Assembly: GCF_000023465.1 (NCBI RefSeq) | Contig: NC_014041.1 | Span: 248,001-312,000, forward strand | Length of the DNA: 64,000 bases | Source: Zunongwangia profunda SM-A87 | Lineage (GTDB): Bacteria; Bacteroidota; Bacteroidia; Flavobacteriales; Flavobacteriaceae | Direction of reading: 5' to 3' | Shown: one piece after another, positions 16,727 to 26,036 of the stretch | How the letters are laid out: each line of letters opens with the position of its first letter | Position numbering within the stretch: position 1 is the first letter of the stretch | The notes under the pieces: model-generated | Database searches by the model: none | The model's input: only the letters and a program-made list of their open reading frames with translations | What the model was told of the DNA's origin: nothing | Position numbers and translations under genes: made by a program

Positions 16727-18063
16727 ACTTCTTTATTTAAATATTTTCTTCGGAATTTAATAACGAGTCCGCTTGCCCTAATGAGCATCCAGACCAAAAA
16801 GGCCATCCAAATCGCGTACAATTTCAGGCCAAAATAATCTGAAATTAACAATGCCGGGGTAAAACCCAGAAAGGTAGCGACAAGTAATAAATTGCGTAGG
16901 TAAGCTGCTTCTCCCAGGCCTTTAAATATGCCGTCGAACATAAAAGCGATCGCATTAATGGGTTGCATTAAAAGTACGATCCAAAAAGCCGAGGCAAAAA
17001 GCGCTAAAACCACTTCATCTTTATTAAATAAAATCCCGATTTGATTGTAGAAAATTCCGCAGATGGCCATTAATATCAAAGCGATCAATACTGCGTATTT
17101 GGAGATTTTTTTGCTTAATTCCCACAGGTTTTTGTAATCTTTGGCACCTAATAATTTTCCTCCAATGGCATTGCCGGCATTAGCATAACCATCTATAAAA
17201 AAGCTAAAAAACAACCATATATTCATCAAAATACTTTGCGCGGCAATATAGTTTTCTCCATAGTCTGTTGCGTAGGCATTGGCCAGCATAATAGCGATAT
17301 TTAGGGAAAGTGTCCTTAAAAAAAGATTCGCCGCCATGACCAAAAGGGGTTTAAATTCTGGATTAAGTTTTAAGCTTGGTTTAAGATGAAATGGTGTTTT
17401 TTTAAAGAAAAACCATAAGGCCATTATCAACATAGTAGTCTGGGCAGCAAGACTGGCATAGGCAGCACCCTCCAAATGCATCGCCGGGATATAGCCTTCT
17501 ATACCATATACCAGCAGGTAATCGAGTAAAATATTTACTACCGCTCCGCTTAAGCTGCACTTCATGGCCCAGGAGGTGTTTTGTAAGCCTCTAAATACTC
17601 CAAAAATGGTGAAGGTAAGTAGCGTTAAGGGGAAACCAATAGCCCTAATTTGATAATAACTTACGGAATACTCCAAAATCAAACCTTTAGCATTGTAAGC
17701 ACTAAATATAAATGTTGCCAATGGTGCGGTAATCCCGTAAATAAAGAGGCTAAGTAAAAGATTAAAAACGATGGTTTGCGGCACCAGGGTTTTTACAGCA
17801 TGAAGACGGTTAGCTCCTAAATGTTGGGATACTTTTGCCGAAATAGCGGTTTTTGTCTGCGCTAAAATCCAGATTACGGCAGAAAGAAAAGAACCTACAA
17901 TACCGGCAGCAGCTAGTGCTTCAACCGAGTTACTTTCTACATTGCCAATAACAGCAATATCGGTAAGTGAAATTAAAGGTTCTGCAATACCTGCGATTAT
18001 CGCAGGTATTGCAATCCTATTAATGTTTTTGAAACTTACTGCAGAGGTATCCAATTTGGCCAT
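16723..18063 (-). CDS. MATE family efflux transporter (DinF-like)
   Basis: A 446-residue polytopic inner-membrane protein with about 12 hydrophobic helices in two repeats, each opening with MatE-type sequence (NRIAIPAIIAGIAEPLISLTD in split form: AIPAIIAGIAEPLI). It couples Na+ or H+ entry to efflux of drugs or metabolites. The DinF subgroup is suggested by the N-terminal sequence. It overlaps the 3' end of the histidine kinase gene by 4 nt, tail to tail, and is followed upstream (24 nt) by a GNAT gene on the same strand. Confidence 0.9.
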   Translation of the reverse strand: MAKLDTSAVSFKNINRIAIPAIIAGIAEPLISLTDIAVIGNVESNSVEALAAAGIVGSFLSAVIWILAQTKTAISAKVSQHLGANRLHAVKTLVPQTIVFNLLLSLFIYGITAPLATFIFSAYNAKGLILEYSVSYYQIRAIGFPLTLLTFTIFGVFRGLQNTSWAMKCSLSGAVVNILLDYLLVYGIEGYIPAMHLEGAAYASLAAQTTMLIMALWFFFKKTPFHLKPSLKLNPEFKPLLVMAANLFLRTLSLNIAIMLANAYATDYGENYIAAQSILMNIWLFFSFFIDGYANAGNAIGGKLLGAKDYKNLWELSKKISKYAVLIALILMAICGIFYNQIGILFNKDEVVLALFASAFWIVLLMQPINAIAFMFDGIFKGLGEAAYLRNLLLVATFLGFTPALLISDYFGLKLYAIWMAFLVWMLIRASGLVIKFRRKYLNKEV

Positions 18064-18087
18064 ATTGGTAAATATAGACAGGTTTTT

Positions 18088-18591
18088 TTAAAGAACTAGC
18101 TCGTAACAATGAAACGGATGTTCGCTTTTTACCGGGAAGAAAATATCCCCTAACCTTTGATAGCCTCTGGATTCGTAGAAGCGATGGTTTCTTTTGTTCT
18201 GGCTAAAGGTATCCAACCTTATAGATGTGTAATGGTGTTTTCTGGCAAACTCTTCAGCAAAGTCCATTAATTTTTTTCCATTTCCAAGCCCCCAAAAGCT
18301 TGGGTCTGTAGCCAGGCGATGGACATATAGATTGTTTTTATTTTCAGTGATCCAAGGTATAGGAAGGTACTCTTCATCCATTTCAGGTGTTAAAACGATG
18401 ATACCCATAATCTCATTTTCGGTATTAACAAGCTTAAATAGTTCGTTTTTATCGATATCTGTAGCTAGTTTTTCTTTAGAAGGATAGTTCTCGTTCCACT
18501 GGTTAATCCCTTTATCTATCATGGCTTCGGCACAACGTTCGGTAAGACGTTTTATCTCGGAGAGGTCTTTTGGAAGGGCAGGTTTAATCAT
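18088..18591 (-). CDS. GNAT-family N-acetyltransferase
   Basis: A 167-residue acetyltransferase. The strand NLYVHRLATDPSFW leads into the acetyl-CoA loop GLGNGKKLMDFAEEFA, and IRLDTFSQNKRNHRFYESRGY is the typical C-terminal half (given in parts: IRLDTFSQNKRN, FYESRGY). It probably forms an operon with the MATE gene 24 nt downstream. The substrate is unknown. Confidence 0.86.
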   Translation of the reverse strand: MIKPALPKDLSEIKRLTERCAEAMIDKGINQWNENYPSKEKLATDIDKNELFKLVNTENEIMGIIVLTPEMDEEYLPIPWITENKNNLYVHRLATDPSFWGLGNGKKLMDFAEEFARKHHYTSIRLDTFSQNKRNHRFYESRGYQRLGDIFFPVKSEHPFHCYELVL

Positions 18592-18627
18592 TCGGTTTAA
18601 AAAACTTTTTTATTTCAATAAAATTTA

Positions 18628-18635
18628 TAAATTTG
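18628..18635 (+). promoter_or_regulatory. -7 element for tRNA-Ala
   Basis: TAAATTTG matches the consensus TAnnTTTG exactly. Initiation would fall near 18642, seven or so nucleotides before the mature tRNA 5' end. Confidence 0.6.
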
Positions 18636-18648
18636 CTTCGGTCAAAAT

Positions 18649-18722
18649 GGGGGATTAGCTCAGCTGGCTAGAGCGTTTGGCTGGCAGCCAAAAGGTCATC
18701 GGTTCGACTCCGATATTCTCCA
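18649..18722 (+). tRNA. tRNA-Ala (anticodon GGC)
   Basis: A full cloverleaf folds by eye. The acceptor stem is GGGGGAT/ATTCTCC with the G3-U70 wobble pair that identifies alanine tRNAs. The D arm is GCTC/GAGC and the anticodon stem TTTGG/CCAAA with loop CTGGCAG (anticodon GGC at 18683-18685). The T arm is ATCGG/CCGAT with loop TTCGACT. The CCA end is not encoded after the discriminator A. A terminator follows at once, so this is a single-gene transcript. Confidence 0.95.
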
Positions 18723-18724
18723 CA

Positions 18725-18752
18725 AAACCTCGCAATTTTTGCGAGGTTTTTT
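18725..18752. terminator. Terminator after tRNA-Ala
   Basis: The hairpin AAACCTCGCAA / TTGCGAGGTTT is followed by a T-run on the plus strand and preceded by an A-run equivalent for the minus strand. It separates the tRNA from the convergent DUF4468-like gene. Confidence 0.85.
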
Positions 18753-19326
18753 ATTTCATATAGACTTTTAATCTTTCGACTAATCCGCGAATGTAGCTTT
18801 TTACAGCAGTTAGCATTTGATCATGATTTTGTAAGCCACGCTCGTAAATGCTTTTCATTTTCTTTTCATCATCCAGAATGGCCTGATTTTTAGCTTTTGC
18901 CTCACCACTTAGTCGGTCTACCGTTTCCTGCATTTCGCTTTTGAAAGCCTCAAAATCCGGAAAATTAATTTTAACCGGCGTCTGGGTTGGGCCGATATCG
19001 ATATGACTTAACTGAATGCTAAGTTCGTTATCTTTAAAATTGCTTAAAATTCCGAAGTAAATATCCATGGGAATGCTGGCGCTTCCTTGTTTGATGTCAA
19101 CTCCAGAAGTAATATCAACAATCATCTCGTTTTCGGTATTTTTAGACGCCTTAATATTAGATTGCTCAAATTCTGATAAGAGCCATTCATGGAGTTTTTC
19201 CTTAATTTCTTGAGTAGATTTACCATGAAGTTTAATGGTTTCTTCGTAATATAAATTGCCTTTCTCGTTAAACTGAGCTGATGTCTTTAAGCCCAGCAAA
19301 AGAAAGAATATTAAAAATCGATTCAT
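18751..19326 (-). CDS. DUF4468-like exported protein
   Basis: A 191-residue protein with a clear Sec signal peptide (MNRFLIFFLLLGLKTSAQ). The following region (YYEETIKLHGKSTQEIKEKL, with tryptophan in LHEWLLSEF) resembles the DUF4468 domain seen in many Bacteroidota periplasmic proteins of unknown role. The C-terminal third is charged and helical (about residues 125-191). It is co-directional with the hydrolase gene upstream but separated from it by a terminator. Function is unknown. Confidence 0.7.
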   Translation of the reverse strand: MNRFLIFFLLLGLKTSAQFNEKGNLYYEETIKLHGKSTQEIKEKLHEWLLSEFEQSNIKASKNTENEMIVDITSGVDIKQGSASIPMDIYFGILSNFKDNELSIQLSHIDIGPTQTPVKINFPDFEAFKSEMQETVDRLSGEAKAKNQAILDDEKKMKSIYERGLQNHDQMLTAVKSYIRGLVERLKVYMK

Positions 19327-19378
19327 TTTTTATAAGATTTGAGATCAAAGATAATTCCTATGCTAAAAGAAAAAAAGA

Positions 19379-19411
19379 AACCTCCTACATTCATTCAAGA
19401 ATAAGGAGGTT
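19379..19411 (-). terminator. Terminator after the AddB-like/hydrolase operon
   Basis: On the minus strand, AACCTCCT and AGGAGGTT pair across a 17-nt loop and are followed by TCTTTTTTT. It lies about 80 nt past the hydrolase stop codon. Confidence 0.65.
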
Positions 19412-19492
19412 CGATAAGTTGTTAAGAGGTTTAAAACTCTTTATGACTTTGGTAATTGGACATAGTAGCCCAATATTCATATATCTTTGATT

Positions 19493-20392
19493 TTAATTGT
19501 CATCATCATTATCACCATACTCATCAATCAGATCCTGAACTTCTGCAGCGATGAATGGGAACGTCCTGTCTAATAAATATTGAAATTTTTCTGGAAGGTC
19601 TTCTTTTTCCCAGGGATGAGAAGCTTCAAAAACATGATTGGCATTTTCTACCAATAGTAATTTTGAAATTGGGCTCCACTCAAACAATTCTCCAGAGCAG
19701 GAAATTGAAACGGTCGTATCATTACTGCCGTGTGCAATTAAATGAGGGATTTCCAGTTTTTTAGTGGCATTTTTGACATTTAGGCGCTCTTTGTTTTCCT
19801 TATAGTTTTTATAAAACTGGTAATGGTGAGGCAATTGTTGTTTTGTGCGTGTATTTACGATGTATTGCACACCTTTCTTTTCCCATTTTTCAAGGTCTTT
19901 CCCGGTGGGGAATTTCGCGCCAAGGTCTGTAGGTGCTGCAAAAGTAACCAATCGGGTGATACGCTTTTCATTGGCTGCTTTAATAATGGCTATAGCGCCG
20001 CCGCGAGAATGCCCAATAAGGTTAATATGGCTAACATCTATTTGTATAGCATCTGGAAAATCTGGAACTAAAAGCCAATCGATTACTGATTGTAGATCGT
20101 CTAGTTCTATGCTATAATTGTTATCGCCAAAAGCTTCGATGTCTAAAAATTCTGTAGGATTTTCTGGGGTGGTACCATTATGTGAAAAATTAAATTTCAC
20201 AAAAAAATAGCCTTTTTCAGCAAAAGTTTCGGCCATTTTATCCCAGGCTCCCCAGTCTTTAAAACCTTTATAACCATGACAAAAAATAACTACGGGTTTT
20301 GGTTTTTGATCGTCCTGGAAAAACAAATCGCAAAGTATTGGTTTATTATGTTTTCCTTCAATTTGAATGTTCTTCTTTCTAGTAATCTCCAT
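19493..20392 (-). CDS. Alpha/beta hydrolase
   Basis: A 299-residue cytoplasmic alpha/beta-fold hydrolase. The nucleophile elbow is GHSRGG (Ser129). The oxyanion region is FCHGYKGFKDWG, the acid is likely in HGSNDTTVS, and the catalytic His is in ENANHVFEASHPW. The acidic C-terminal tail (DEYGDNDDDN) is unusual. It lies 6 nt after the AddB-like gene, so the two are co-transcribed, but no functional link is evident. The substrate is unknown (esterase or peptidase-like). Confidence 0.85.
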   Translation of the reverse strand: MEITRKKNIQIEGKHNKPILCDLFFQDDQKPKPVVIFCHGYKGFKDWGAWDKMAETFAEKGYFFVKFNFSHNGTTPENPTEFLDIEAFGDNNYSIELDDLQSVIDWLLVPDFPDAIQIDVSHINLIGHSRGGAIAIIKAANEKRITRLVTFAAPTDLGAKFPTGKDLEKWEKKGVQYIVNTRTKQQLPHHYQFYKNYKENKERLNVKNATKKLEIPHLIAHGSNDTTVSISCSGELFEWSPISKLLLVENANHVFEASHPWEKEDLPEKFQYLLDRTFPFIAAEVQDLIDEYGDNDDDN

Positions 20393-20398
20393 AAGCTT

Positions 20399-23140
20399 TT
20401 AAATCTCTTTTTCGGTGAATGGAATCGCCGGATTGCAAATTTCAGTAATTAATTTTTCTAATTGGTCTTCGTAAGCTAAAAAAGTGTCTTCGTTTATTGA
20501 GAAATCTTTGGAGCCACCTCGCGGTTTCTCTCGCTTGGCAAATTTTAGGAGACCGGCTTTCAGGTTTTTAAAAGATATTATTCCTCCTTCTAGAGGTAAC
20601 GGAATATTTTCTTCGTTTTTCATCATGGTAGCATAGGCAAGTACCTGAAAACTCTTGCTATACTTATCGTAATCTGTAGTAATGTTTTCCCAATCTACAA
20701 TTTCTATTTTACTTTGTTCTACCTTTCCCGTTTTATAGTCAATAATTCTGGTGATACCGTTACAATTTTCTACACGATCTACTTTCCCTCTTATATATAC
20801 AGGAAAATCCAGTGAAGAAATATTGATTTTCGATTTTAAATTTTTTTCAATTTTTTCAATTCTTATCGCTTCCCCTTTTTTTAAACGATCGTTTTCCAGG
20901 TCCAAGAAATTGGAGAGATAACGTTTAGCGATTTCAAAAATCAGGTAGTTTTTTCCCTGTAAGATGGGTGATTTTGTGTAAGATTTATAAAACTGTGTGC
21001 TCACCTCCTGGTCGATACGTTTTCTGAAATCCAGAATATGGATTTCTTTTAGTAACTCTCCTTCCAGTGGTTTATAAAATACTTCCAAGCTATCATGTAT
21101 CACTGTTCCCAGGGTATTATAAGCTACAGTTTCTTCAACTTCTTCTTCCTCTTTTACGCCAAGTACATATTGATAGTAAAAATCAAGCGGGTTCCTGATA
21201 TAACTGGTTAATGCTGAGGGTGAAAACCCATAATTTGCCAGATCTTTTAATTTCTCAATCATGGCCGGAGTTTTCCCAATTACTTTTAATTCGTTATTCA
21301 CCTTGGGTACTTTTGGTGAAACGGTATTGATTTTTAAAAGGTGGTTAGGTTGTTTTTCAATTTCCAGTTGGGTTAAAAACCTGCTTTTTTCTCCGGAATT
21401 TAGTCCGCCACTCTCGGTATTATACAGTAAGGTCACCTTTGTGGCGCGCTGCAAAAGTCGGTAAAAGTGATAGGTATAAACCGCATCCTTTTCCCGATAA
21501 GTCGGGAGGTTATAGGACTTTTTAAGATCGTAAGGAATAAACGAGTTATTGGATTTTCCCGAAGGTAAGGTGCCTTCATTTACTGATGTAATGATGACGT
21601 TTTCAAAGTCCAGCGCTCTGGATTCTAACATACCCATAAGTTGTAGACCTTTAAATGGGCGTCCCTGAAAATCCAGACTTTGCGTGCTCATAATCTCATT
21701 ATAAAAATTGCGGAGTGCAGTTAAGCTATTTATATGAGGATAGGTCGTATTTAAAGTTTGAAGCTGATTAAAGAGTTTATGAAAATGATATAAAAATTCC
21801 AGTTGTAGTTTGCCTGCCTTTTCTTGCGTTAAGCTATCTTTTATGCTGAAAACGATATTCTGGAAATGCAGGATAGCTTTTTTGGCAGAATTCTCCCAGC
21901 TTTTAAAACACCAACTGATAAACTCCTGTAGCGTTGCCGGAAAGTTAGCTTCGATTTCTTCATACTTCAGATATACGGTATTCTCTTTATTTATTTTCTG
22001 AATAAATTTTGAAGCATAGGGTTTTAATATTTGATGCAGTGAGGGATGATTTATAATGGCAATAACATTTTTATAGTAATAGCTGGAACCCGATTTGGTG
22101 TGTAAATCGAATAAGGAATTAAATAATGAGGTTACCGGAGCATTTTTTAGCGGAAATCCCATCGTAATGTTTAAATCTTTTACATTAGGAGGTAAACTAT
22201 TTAAAATAGGGAGCAGCAAACTTTCGTCGCCTAAAACAATAGCAGTTTTCTCTAATTCGGCTTCACTTTTATTGGCTAATAGTTCTGCCAGATATTTGGC
22301 CTGCCCTATATTTTTAGGGATTCCGGTAATCGAAATGTCTTTTGCTTCACGGTATTCTTCAATTTCGGGATGAAAAGGGTTTTCTTTATAAAATGGCCAG
22401 TCTTTTAAATATTCTCTTATAAATAACGAAGCTTCGTGATGATAATCCTTTAGGAAGACATTGTCGATATCCCAAAAAACCTTTGCTAAATTTTGCTGTA
22501 ATAATTCCTGAAAAATAACCTGCTCTGCTGAATTTAAAGCGTTAAAACCTAAGAATACATATTCTTGATTTGAATTTTTCGAAGCGTATACTGCTACTTT
22601 CGAAGCAGCCGAACGATAAATGAGACCTTGATATCCCTGCTCTTTTTCAAAAAGATTTTCTTTTAAGACAGAATAATATTGCGGTAACTGATCCCAGAAC
22701 TTCAGGTAATTTTCGATAAGTTCGGTGCGATGCTGCTTAGACCAGTGGTTGATATCCTGAATATCGGCCAGATAGTTAAAAAACTTTTCAGCATCGATTA
22801 AATAACGGTCAATTTCATTAAAATCATGAATCAAACTTTGCGCCCAGGCTAAAAAAGTTTCAAAACTTTCTAATTCTTCCTTTGGAGTAAGTTTTTGATA
22901 AACCTCGTAGAATTCGAAAAGAGTGGTCGTATTATCAATAGATTTTAAACCAGAGACCTCTTCTGTAAACTCTTCTATACTATAAATTTTAGGGGCAAAA
23001 ATAGTGGAAGAAGTAAGTTGGCTAAGTTCATTCAGTAAAAAAGCACCTGCTCTTTTACTAGGTAAAATAAAGACCAAATCTGAGATTGGAGTATCTTCTT
23101 TTTGCAGTTGCTCCAGTACCTGGCGAATAAATGATTTCAT
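20399..23140 (-). CDS. AddB-like PD-(D/E)XK nuclease family protein
   Basis: A 913-residue protein resembling the AddB/RexB subunit of the AddAB recombination helicase-nuclease. An inactive helicase-like N-terminal part includes FILPSKRAGAFLLNEL. The C-terminal RecB-type nuclease domain carries the metal-binding core RGKVDRVE and IIDYKTGK (about residues 770-800). It is the likely partner of the AddA-like protein at 26037-29159, which is on the same strand but separated from it by ompA and kbl. Together they would process double-strand breaks for RecA loading. No Chi site can be assigned. Confidence 0.82.
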   Translation of the reverse strand: MKSFIRQVLEQLQKEDTPISDLVFILPSKRAGAFLLNELSQLTSSTIFAPKIYSIEEFTEEVSGLKSIDNTTTLFEFYEVYQKLTPKEELESFETFLAWAQSLIHDFNEIDRYLIDAEKFFNYLADIQDINHWSKQHRTELIENYLKFWDQLPQYYSVLKENLFEKEQGYQGLIYRSAASKVAVYASKNSNQEYVFLGFNALNSAEQVIFQELLQQNLAKVFWDIDNVFLKDYHHEASLFIREYLKDWPFYKENPFHPEIEEYREAKDISITGIPKNIGQAKYLAELLANKSEAELEKTAIVLGDESLLLPILNSLPPNVKDLNITMGFPLKNAPVTSLFNSLFDLHTKSGSSYYYKNVIAIINHPSLHQILKPYASKFIQKINKENTVYLKYEEIEANFPATLQEFISWCFKSWENSAKKAILHFQNIVFSIKDSLTQEKAGKLQLEFLYHFHKLFNQLQTLNTTYPHINSLTALRNFYNEIMSTQSLDFQGRPFKGLQLMGMLESRALDFENVIITSVNEGTLPSGKSNNSFIPYDLKKSYNLPTYREKDAVYTYHFYRLLQRATKVTLLYNTESGGLNSGEKSRFLTQLEIEKQPNHLLKINTVSPKVPKVNNELKVIGKTPAMIEKLKDLANYGFSPSALTSYIRNPLDFYYQYVLGVKEEEEVEETVAYNTLGTVIHDSLEVFYKPLEGELLKEIHILDFRKRIDQEVSTQFYKSYTKSPILQGKNYLIFEIAKRYLSNFLDLENDRLKKGEAIRIEKIEKNLKSKINISSLDFPVYIRGKVDRVENCNGITRIIDYKTGKVEQSKIEIVDWENITTDYDKYSKSFQVLAYATMMKNEENIPLPLEGGIISFKNLKAGLLKFAKREKPRGGSKDFSINEDTFLAYEDQLEKLITEICNPAIPFTEKEI

Positions 23141-23152
23141 AGTATAAAAATA

Positions 23153-23182
23153 AAAAACGCGCTGAGCATTCAGCGCGTTTTT
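23153..23182. terminator. Terminator between ompA and the AddB-like gene
   Basis: A perfect 13-bp stem AAAAACGCGCTGA / TCAGCGCGTTTTT with a 4-nt loop. It ends the ompA transcript on the minus strand and is symmetrical. Confidence 0.9.
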
Positions 23183-23205
23183 AAAAGATATTATGATTCT
23201 TAAGA

Positions 23206-24618
23206 TTACATGTTTGAATCTTTCATTTCTTTATCTTTATCCAAAGAGATTTCAACTCTTCTGTTTTCTTGTCTACCAGCTTCAGTACTGTTTGTTGCGA
23301 TAGGTCTAGATTCTCCGTAACCTTCAGATGTTAATCTGTTAGCGGGAATTCCTCCATCTACAAGAAATTGTCTTACCGATGCAGCTCTTTCCTTAGATAA
23401 TTTAAGGTTGTACTCATCACTACCAACGCTATCTGTGTGTCCACCAATATGGAATACAGTGTTTGGATATTCTTCCATAATCTCAATGATAGAATTTAAA
23501 GCTTTTTCAGACTCAGATCTAATTGTAGCTTTATTGAAATCGAAAAGTACGGTATTCGAGTATTCGTTTAGTTCATTAATAACCTCTACAGTAGGCTCTG
23601 GACAACCGTTATTTGCCACAGTACCGGCAACCTCAGGACAATCATCTTCAGGATCTATTACGCCGTCACCATCTGTATCTTCGTAAGGACATCCGTTATT
23701 TTCTTCAGGACCTGCTTCTTCAGGACATTCGTCTTCGTTATCAGGGATTCCATCACCATCGGCATCAGGACATCCGTTTAGTTCAGCTAAACCTGGAGTT
23801 TCAGGACAGTCATCTTCAGGGTCTGGAACACCATCACCATCAGTATCAGGACATCCGTTAAATTCAGCTAAACCTGCTTCATTAGGACAATCGTCCATAG
23901 AATCCTGGATTCCATCACCATCTGAGTCAGGACATCCATTAAATTCTGGAAGACCTGGCGTTTCAGGACATTCATCGTTTTTATCGTAGATTCCATCACC
24001 ATCAGTATCAGTTCCACCAAACATAAATTTAAGACCTGCACTATGTTGGAAATGTTGTCCCATTTCAGGTTCAAAAGCATGCTTATATTTAGACTCTACA
24101 AAAATTGCTAAATTATCTGTAAACCAGAAATTGATCCCTAAGCTACCATTTAAGGTAGGAGCGTCTAAGTTTTCAAGGTCATCAGCATCCTGATTACCAA
24201 TCCAGGTGTAACCACCACCAATACCCACAACAGGATCAAACCATCCATCGTTAAGCATTGCTCTTAAAGAGTAGTTAATCGAACCATCTACGGAATAGTA
24301 AGAAAGATCATCTACAGCTCTGTCCCCAAAATCACTAATTTGGTTAATAGAACCGTCGATTTCTGCAACTAACCCGGCACCAATATATCTACCAACAGTA
24401 AGTTGAGAAACAGAAGGTAATATGTTCCAGTGGTCACCCGCATTAAAATATTCATCAAAAAAACCATTACTTAATGGAGCACCATTATTAGTAGGATAAA
24501 AATCCACGGCATTTGTACCGATGCTTAGCGCCCATGGGTTGTTTTCGTCCTGCGCACTAGCAGAACTTATACCCAACACGATCATCGATAATACAATTAA
24601 TCTAGAAAGATGTTTCAT
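23206..24618 (-). CDS. OmpA-family outer-membrane protein with TSP3 repeats
   Basis: A 470-residue outer-membrane protein. The signal peptide ends at SASAQ. A beta-barrel covers about residues 24-200, followed by five thrombospondin type-3 calcium-binding repeats of about 27 residues (DxDGDGxxDxxDxCP...NGCP). The C-terminal OmpA domain binds peptidoglycan and contains HIGGHTDSVG and SKERAASV. It probably anchors the outer membrane to the cell wall. Its promoter at 24651-24681 is the best match in the window, consistent with high expression. Monocistronic, with a strong terminator. Confidence 0.93.
   Translation of the reverse strand: MKHLSRLIVLSMIVLGISSASAQDENNPWALSIGTNAVDFYPTNNGAPLSNGFFDEYFNAGDHWNILPSVSQLTVGRYIGAGLVAEIDGSINQISDFGDRAVDDLSYYSVDGSINYSLRAMLNDGWFDPVVGIGGGYTWIGNQDADDLENLDAPTLNGSLGINFWFTDNLAIFVESKYKHAFEPEMGQHFQHSAGLKFMFGGTDTDGDGIYDKNDECPETPGLPEFNGCPDSDGDGIQDSMDDCPNEAGLAEFNGCPDTDGDGVPDPEDDCPETPGLAELNGCPDADGDGIPDNEDECPEEAGPEENNGCPYEDTDGDGVIDPEDDCPEVAGTVANNGCPEPTVEVINELNEYSNTVLFDFNKATIRSESEKALNSIIEIMEEYPNTVFHIGGHTDSVGSDEYNLKLSKERAASVRQFLVDGGIPANRLTSEGYGESRPIATNSTEAGRQENRRVEISLDKDKEMKDSNM
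23600..24014 (-). repeat. TSP3 coding repeats (five units of about 81 bp)
   Basis: Five tandem units encode DxDGDG...NGCP calcium-binding motifs inside the OmpA-like gene. The last unit carries a two-residue insertion (YE). The DNA similarity between units is high enough to allow unit-number change by recombination. Confidence 0.85.
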
Positions 24619-24650
24619 ATCAATAGTTTAATTTTAAGTGTTAATTGGTA

Positions 24651-24681
24651 CAAAATTAGTCGGTGTTCCCACAGTTCCAAA
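24651..24681 (-). promoter_or_regulatory. Consensus Bacteroidota promoter of ompA
   Basis: On the minus strand: TTTG (24681-24678), a 19-nt spacer, then TAATTTTG (24658-24651). Both boxes match the consensus exactly, with canonical spacing, 33 nt before the ATG. Confidence 0.75.
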
Positions 24682-24796
24682 GTTTGCGATAATAAAGTTT
24701 TCTTAATAATGTTCGAATTATGACAAGTTCATTTTGAAAATTTGTTATAGTTTTACAGGTTTATTAAGAATTTGTTTTATAATTCATAAAGATAAG

Positions 24797-25993
24797 TTAA
24801 TCAATAACCCCCAATTCCTTTCCGATTTTGGTAAAAGCCTTAATAGCTTGATCCAGGTGTTCCTTTTTATGCGCAGCAGATAACTGCACTCTAATTCGTG
24901 CTTTTTCCTTGGGAACTACGGGATAAAAGAAACCTATTACATAAATACCTTCTTCCAAAAGTTTGTCGGCCATATCCTGTGATAGTTTTGCATCATAGAG
25001 CATTACCGGAACAATAGCAGCATCACCGTCAATAATATCAAAACCGGCATCTTTAATACCTTGTTTAAAATATTTAGTGTTTTCTTTAAGTTTATTTCTC
25101 AGACTGTCATCTTTTTCTAACATTTCAAAAACTTTTAAAGAAGCTCCAACGATAGATGGTGCCAAAGAGTTTGAAAATAGATAAGGGCGAGAGCGTTGTC
25201 TTAATAGTTCTATAATCTCTTTTTTTGCTGTAGTATAACCGCCCATAGCACCGCCAAGTGCTTTACCTAATGTTCCTGTAATGATGTCTACGCGGCTTAG
25301 TACATCTTTTTCTTCTAAGGTACCTATTCCTTTTTCTCCGATAAATCCTGTAGCATGGCATTCGTCGATCATTACTAGGGCATCATATTTATCGGCCAGA
25401 TCACAAATTTCATCTAAAGGAGCTACAAGTCCATCCATAGAGAACACACCATCAGTTACGATCAGTTTAAAACGGGCACCGTTTTCATTGGCAGCTTTAA
25501 GTTGCGCTTCAAGATCTGCCATGTCTCCGTTTTGATAACGATAACGTGCAGCTTTGCAGAGGCGAACTCCGTCTATAATCGAAGCGTGATTTAAGGAATC
25601 AGAGATAATAGCATCTTCCTTAGTTAGCAAGGGCTCGAAAATTCCACCATTTGCGTCAAAACAAGCGGCGTAAAGAATAGTATCTTCAGTTCCATAGAAA
25701 TCGGCAATTTTTTGTTCTAATTCTTTATGGATATCCTGCGTGCCACAAATAAAACGGACGCTGGACATTCCAAACCCATGCGTATCCATCGTGTCTTTAG
25801 CGGCCTGGATAACCTCGGGATGAGAAGAAAGTCCCAGGTAATTATTGGCGCAAAAGTTAATCACTTCCTGCCCGGTATTGATTTTAATGACAGCGTCTTG
25901 CGGGCTCGTGATAATACGTTCTCTTTTAAACAATCCGTTGTCTTTTATTTCTTCTATTTCTTTTTGAAGGTGTTCTTTAATAGATCCGTACAT
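24797..25993 (-). CDS. kbl: Glycine C-acetyltransferase (2-amino-3-ketobutyrate CoA ligase)
   Basis: A 398-residue PLP enzyme of the alpha-oxoamine synthase family. It converts 2-amino-3-ketobutyrate plus CoA to glycine and acetyl-CoA in threonine degradation. The PLP lysine lies in GTLGKALGG (around residue 244), with the preceding [10 protein letters not shown] and the N-terminal [14 protein letters not shown] typical of Kbl. Length and N-terminus match KBL rather than the serine palmitoyltransferase or BioF branches, although those cannot be fully excluded. The usual partner gene tdh is not in the window. Confidence 0.9.
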   Translation of the reverse strand: MYGSIKEHLQKEIEEIKDNGLFKRERIITSPQDAVIKINTGQEVINFCANNYLGLSSHPEVIQAAKDTMDTHGFGMSSVRFICGTQDIHKELEQKIADFYGTEDTILYAACFDANGGIFEPLLTKEDAIISDSLNHASIIDGVRLCKAARYRYQNGDMADLEAQLKAANENGARFKLIVTDGVFSMDGLVAPLDEICDLADKYDALVMIDECHATGFIGEKGIGTLEEKDVLSRVDIITGTLGKALGGAMGGYTTAKKEIIELLRQRSRPYLFSNSLAPSIVGASLKVFEMLEKDDSLRNKLKENTKYFKQGIKDAGFDIIDGDAAIVPVMLYDAKLSQDMADKLLEEGIYVIGFFYPVVPKEKARIRVQLSAAHKKEHLDQAIKAFTKIGKELGVID

Positions 25994-26018
25994 AATAGTT
26001 AGGTGATTTTTGTTTTTT

Positions 26019-26026
26019 CAAAATTA
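26019..26026 (-). promoter_or_regulatory. -7 element for kbl
   Basis: Minus-strand TAATTTTG matches TAnnTTTG and lies 26 nt before the kbl ATG. A TTTG at 26045-26042 has a short 15-nt spacer. The element lies between the helicase stop codon and kbl. Confidence 0.45.
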
Positions 26027-26036
26027 AGTATCTCTT

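Noticed and set aside
23600..24014. Tandem repeats that could be taken for a CRISPR array
   Set aside because: They lie in frame inside an OmpA-like gene and encode TSP3 calcium motifs with no unique spacers.
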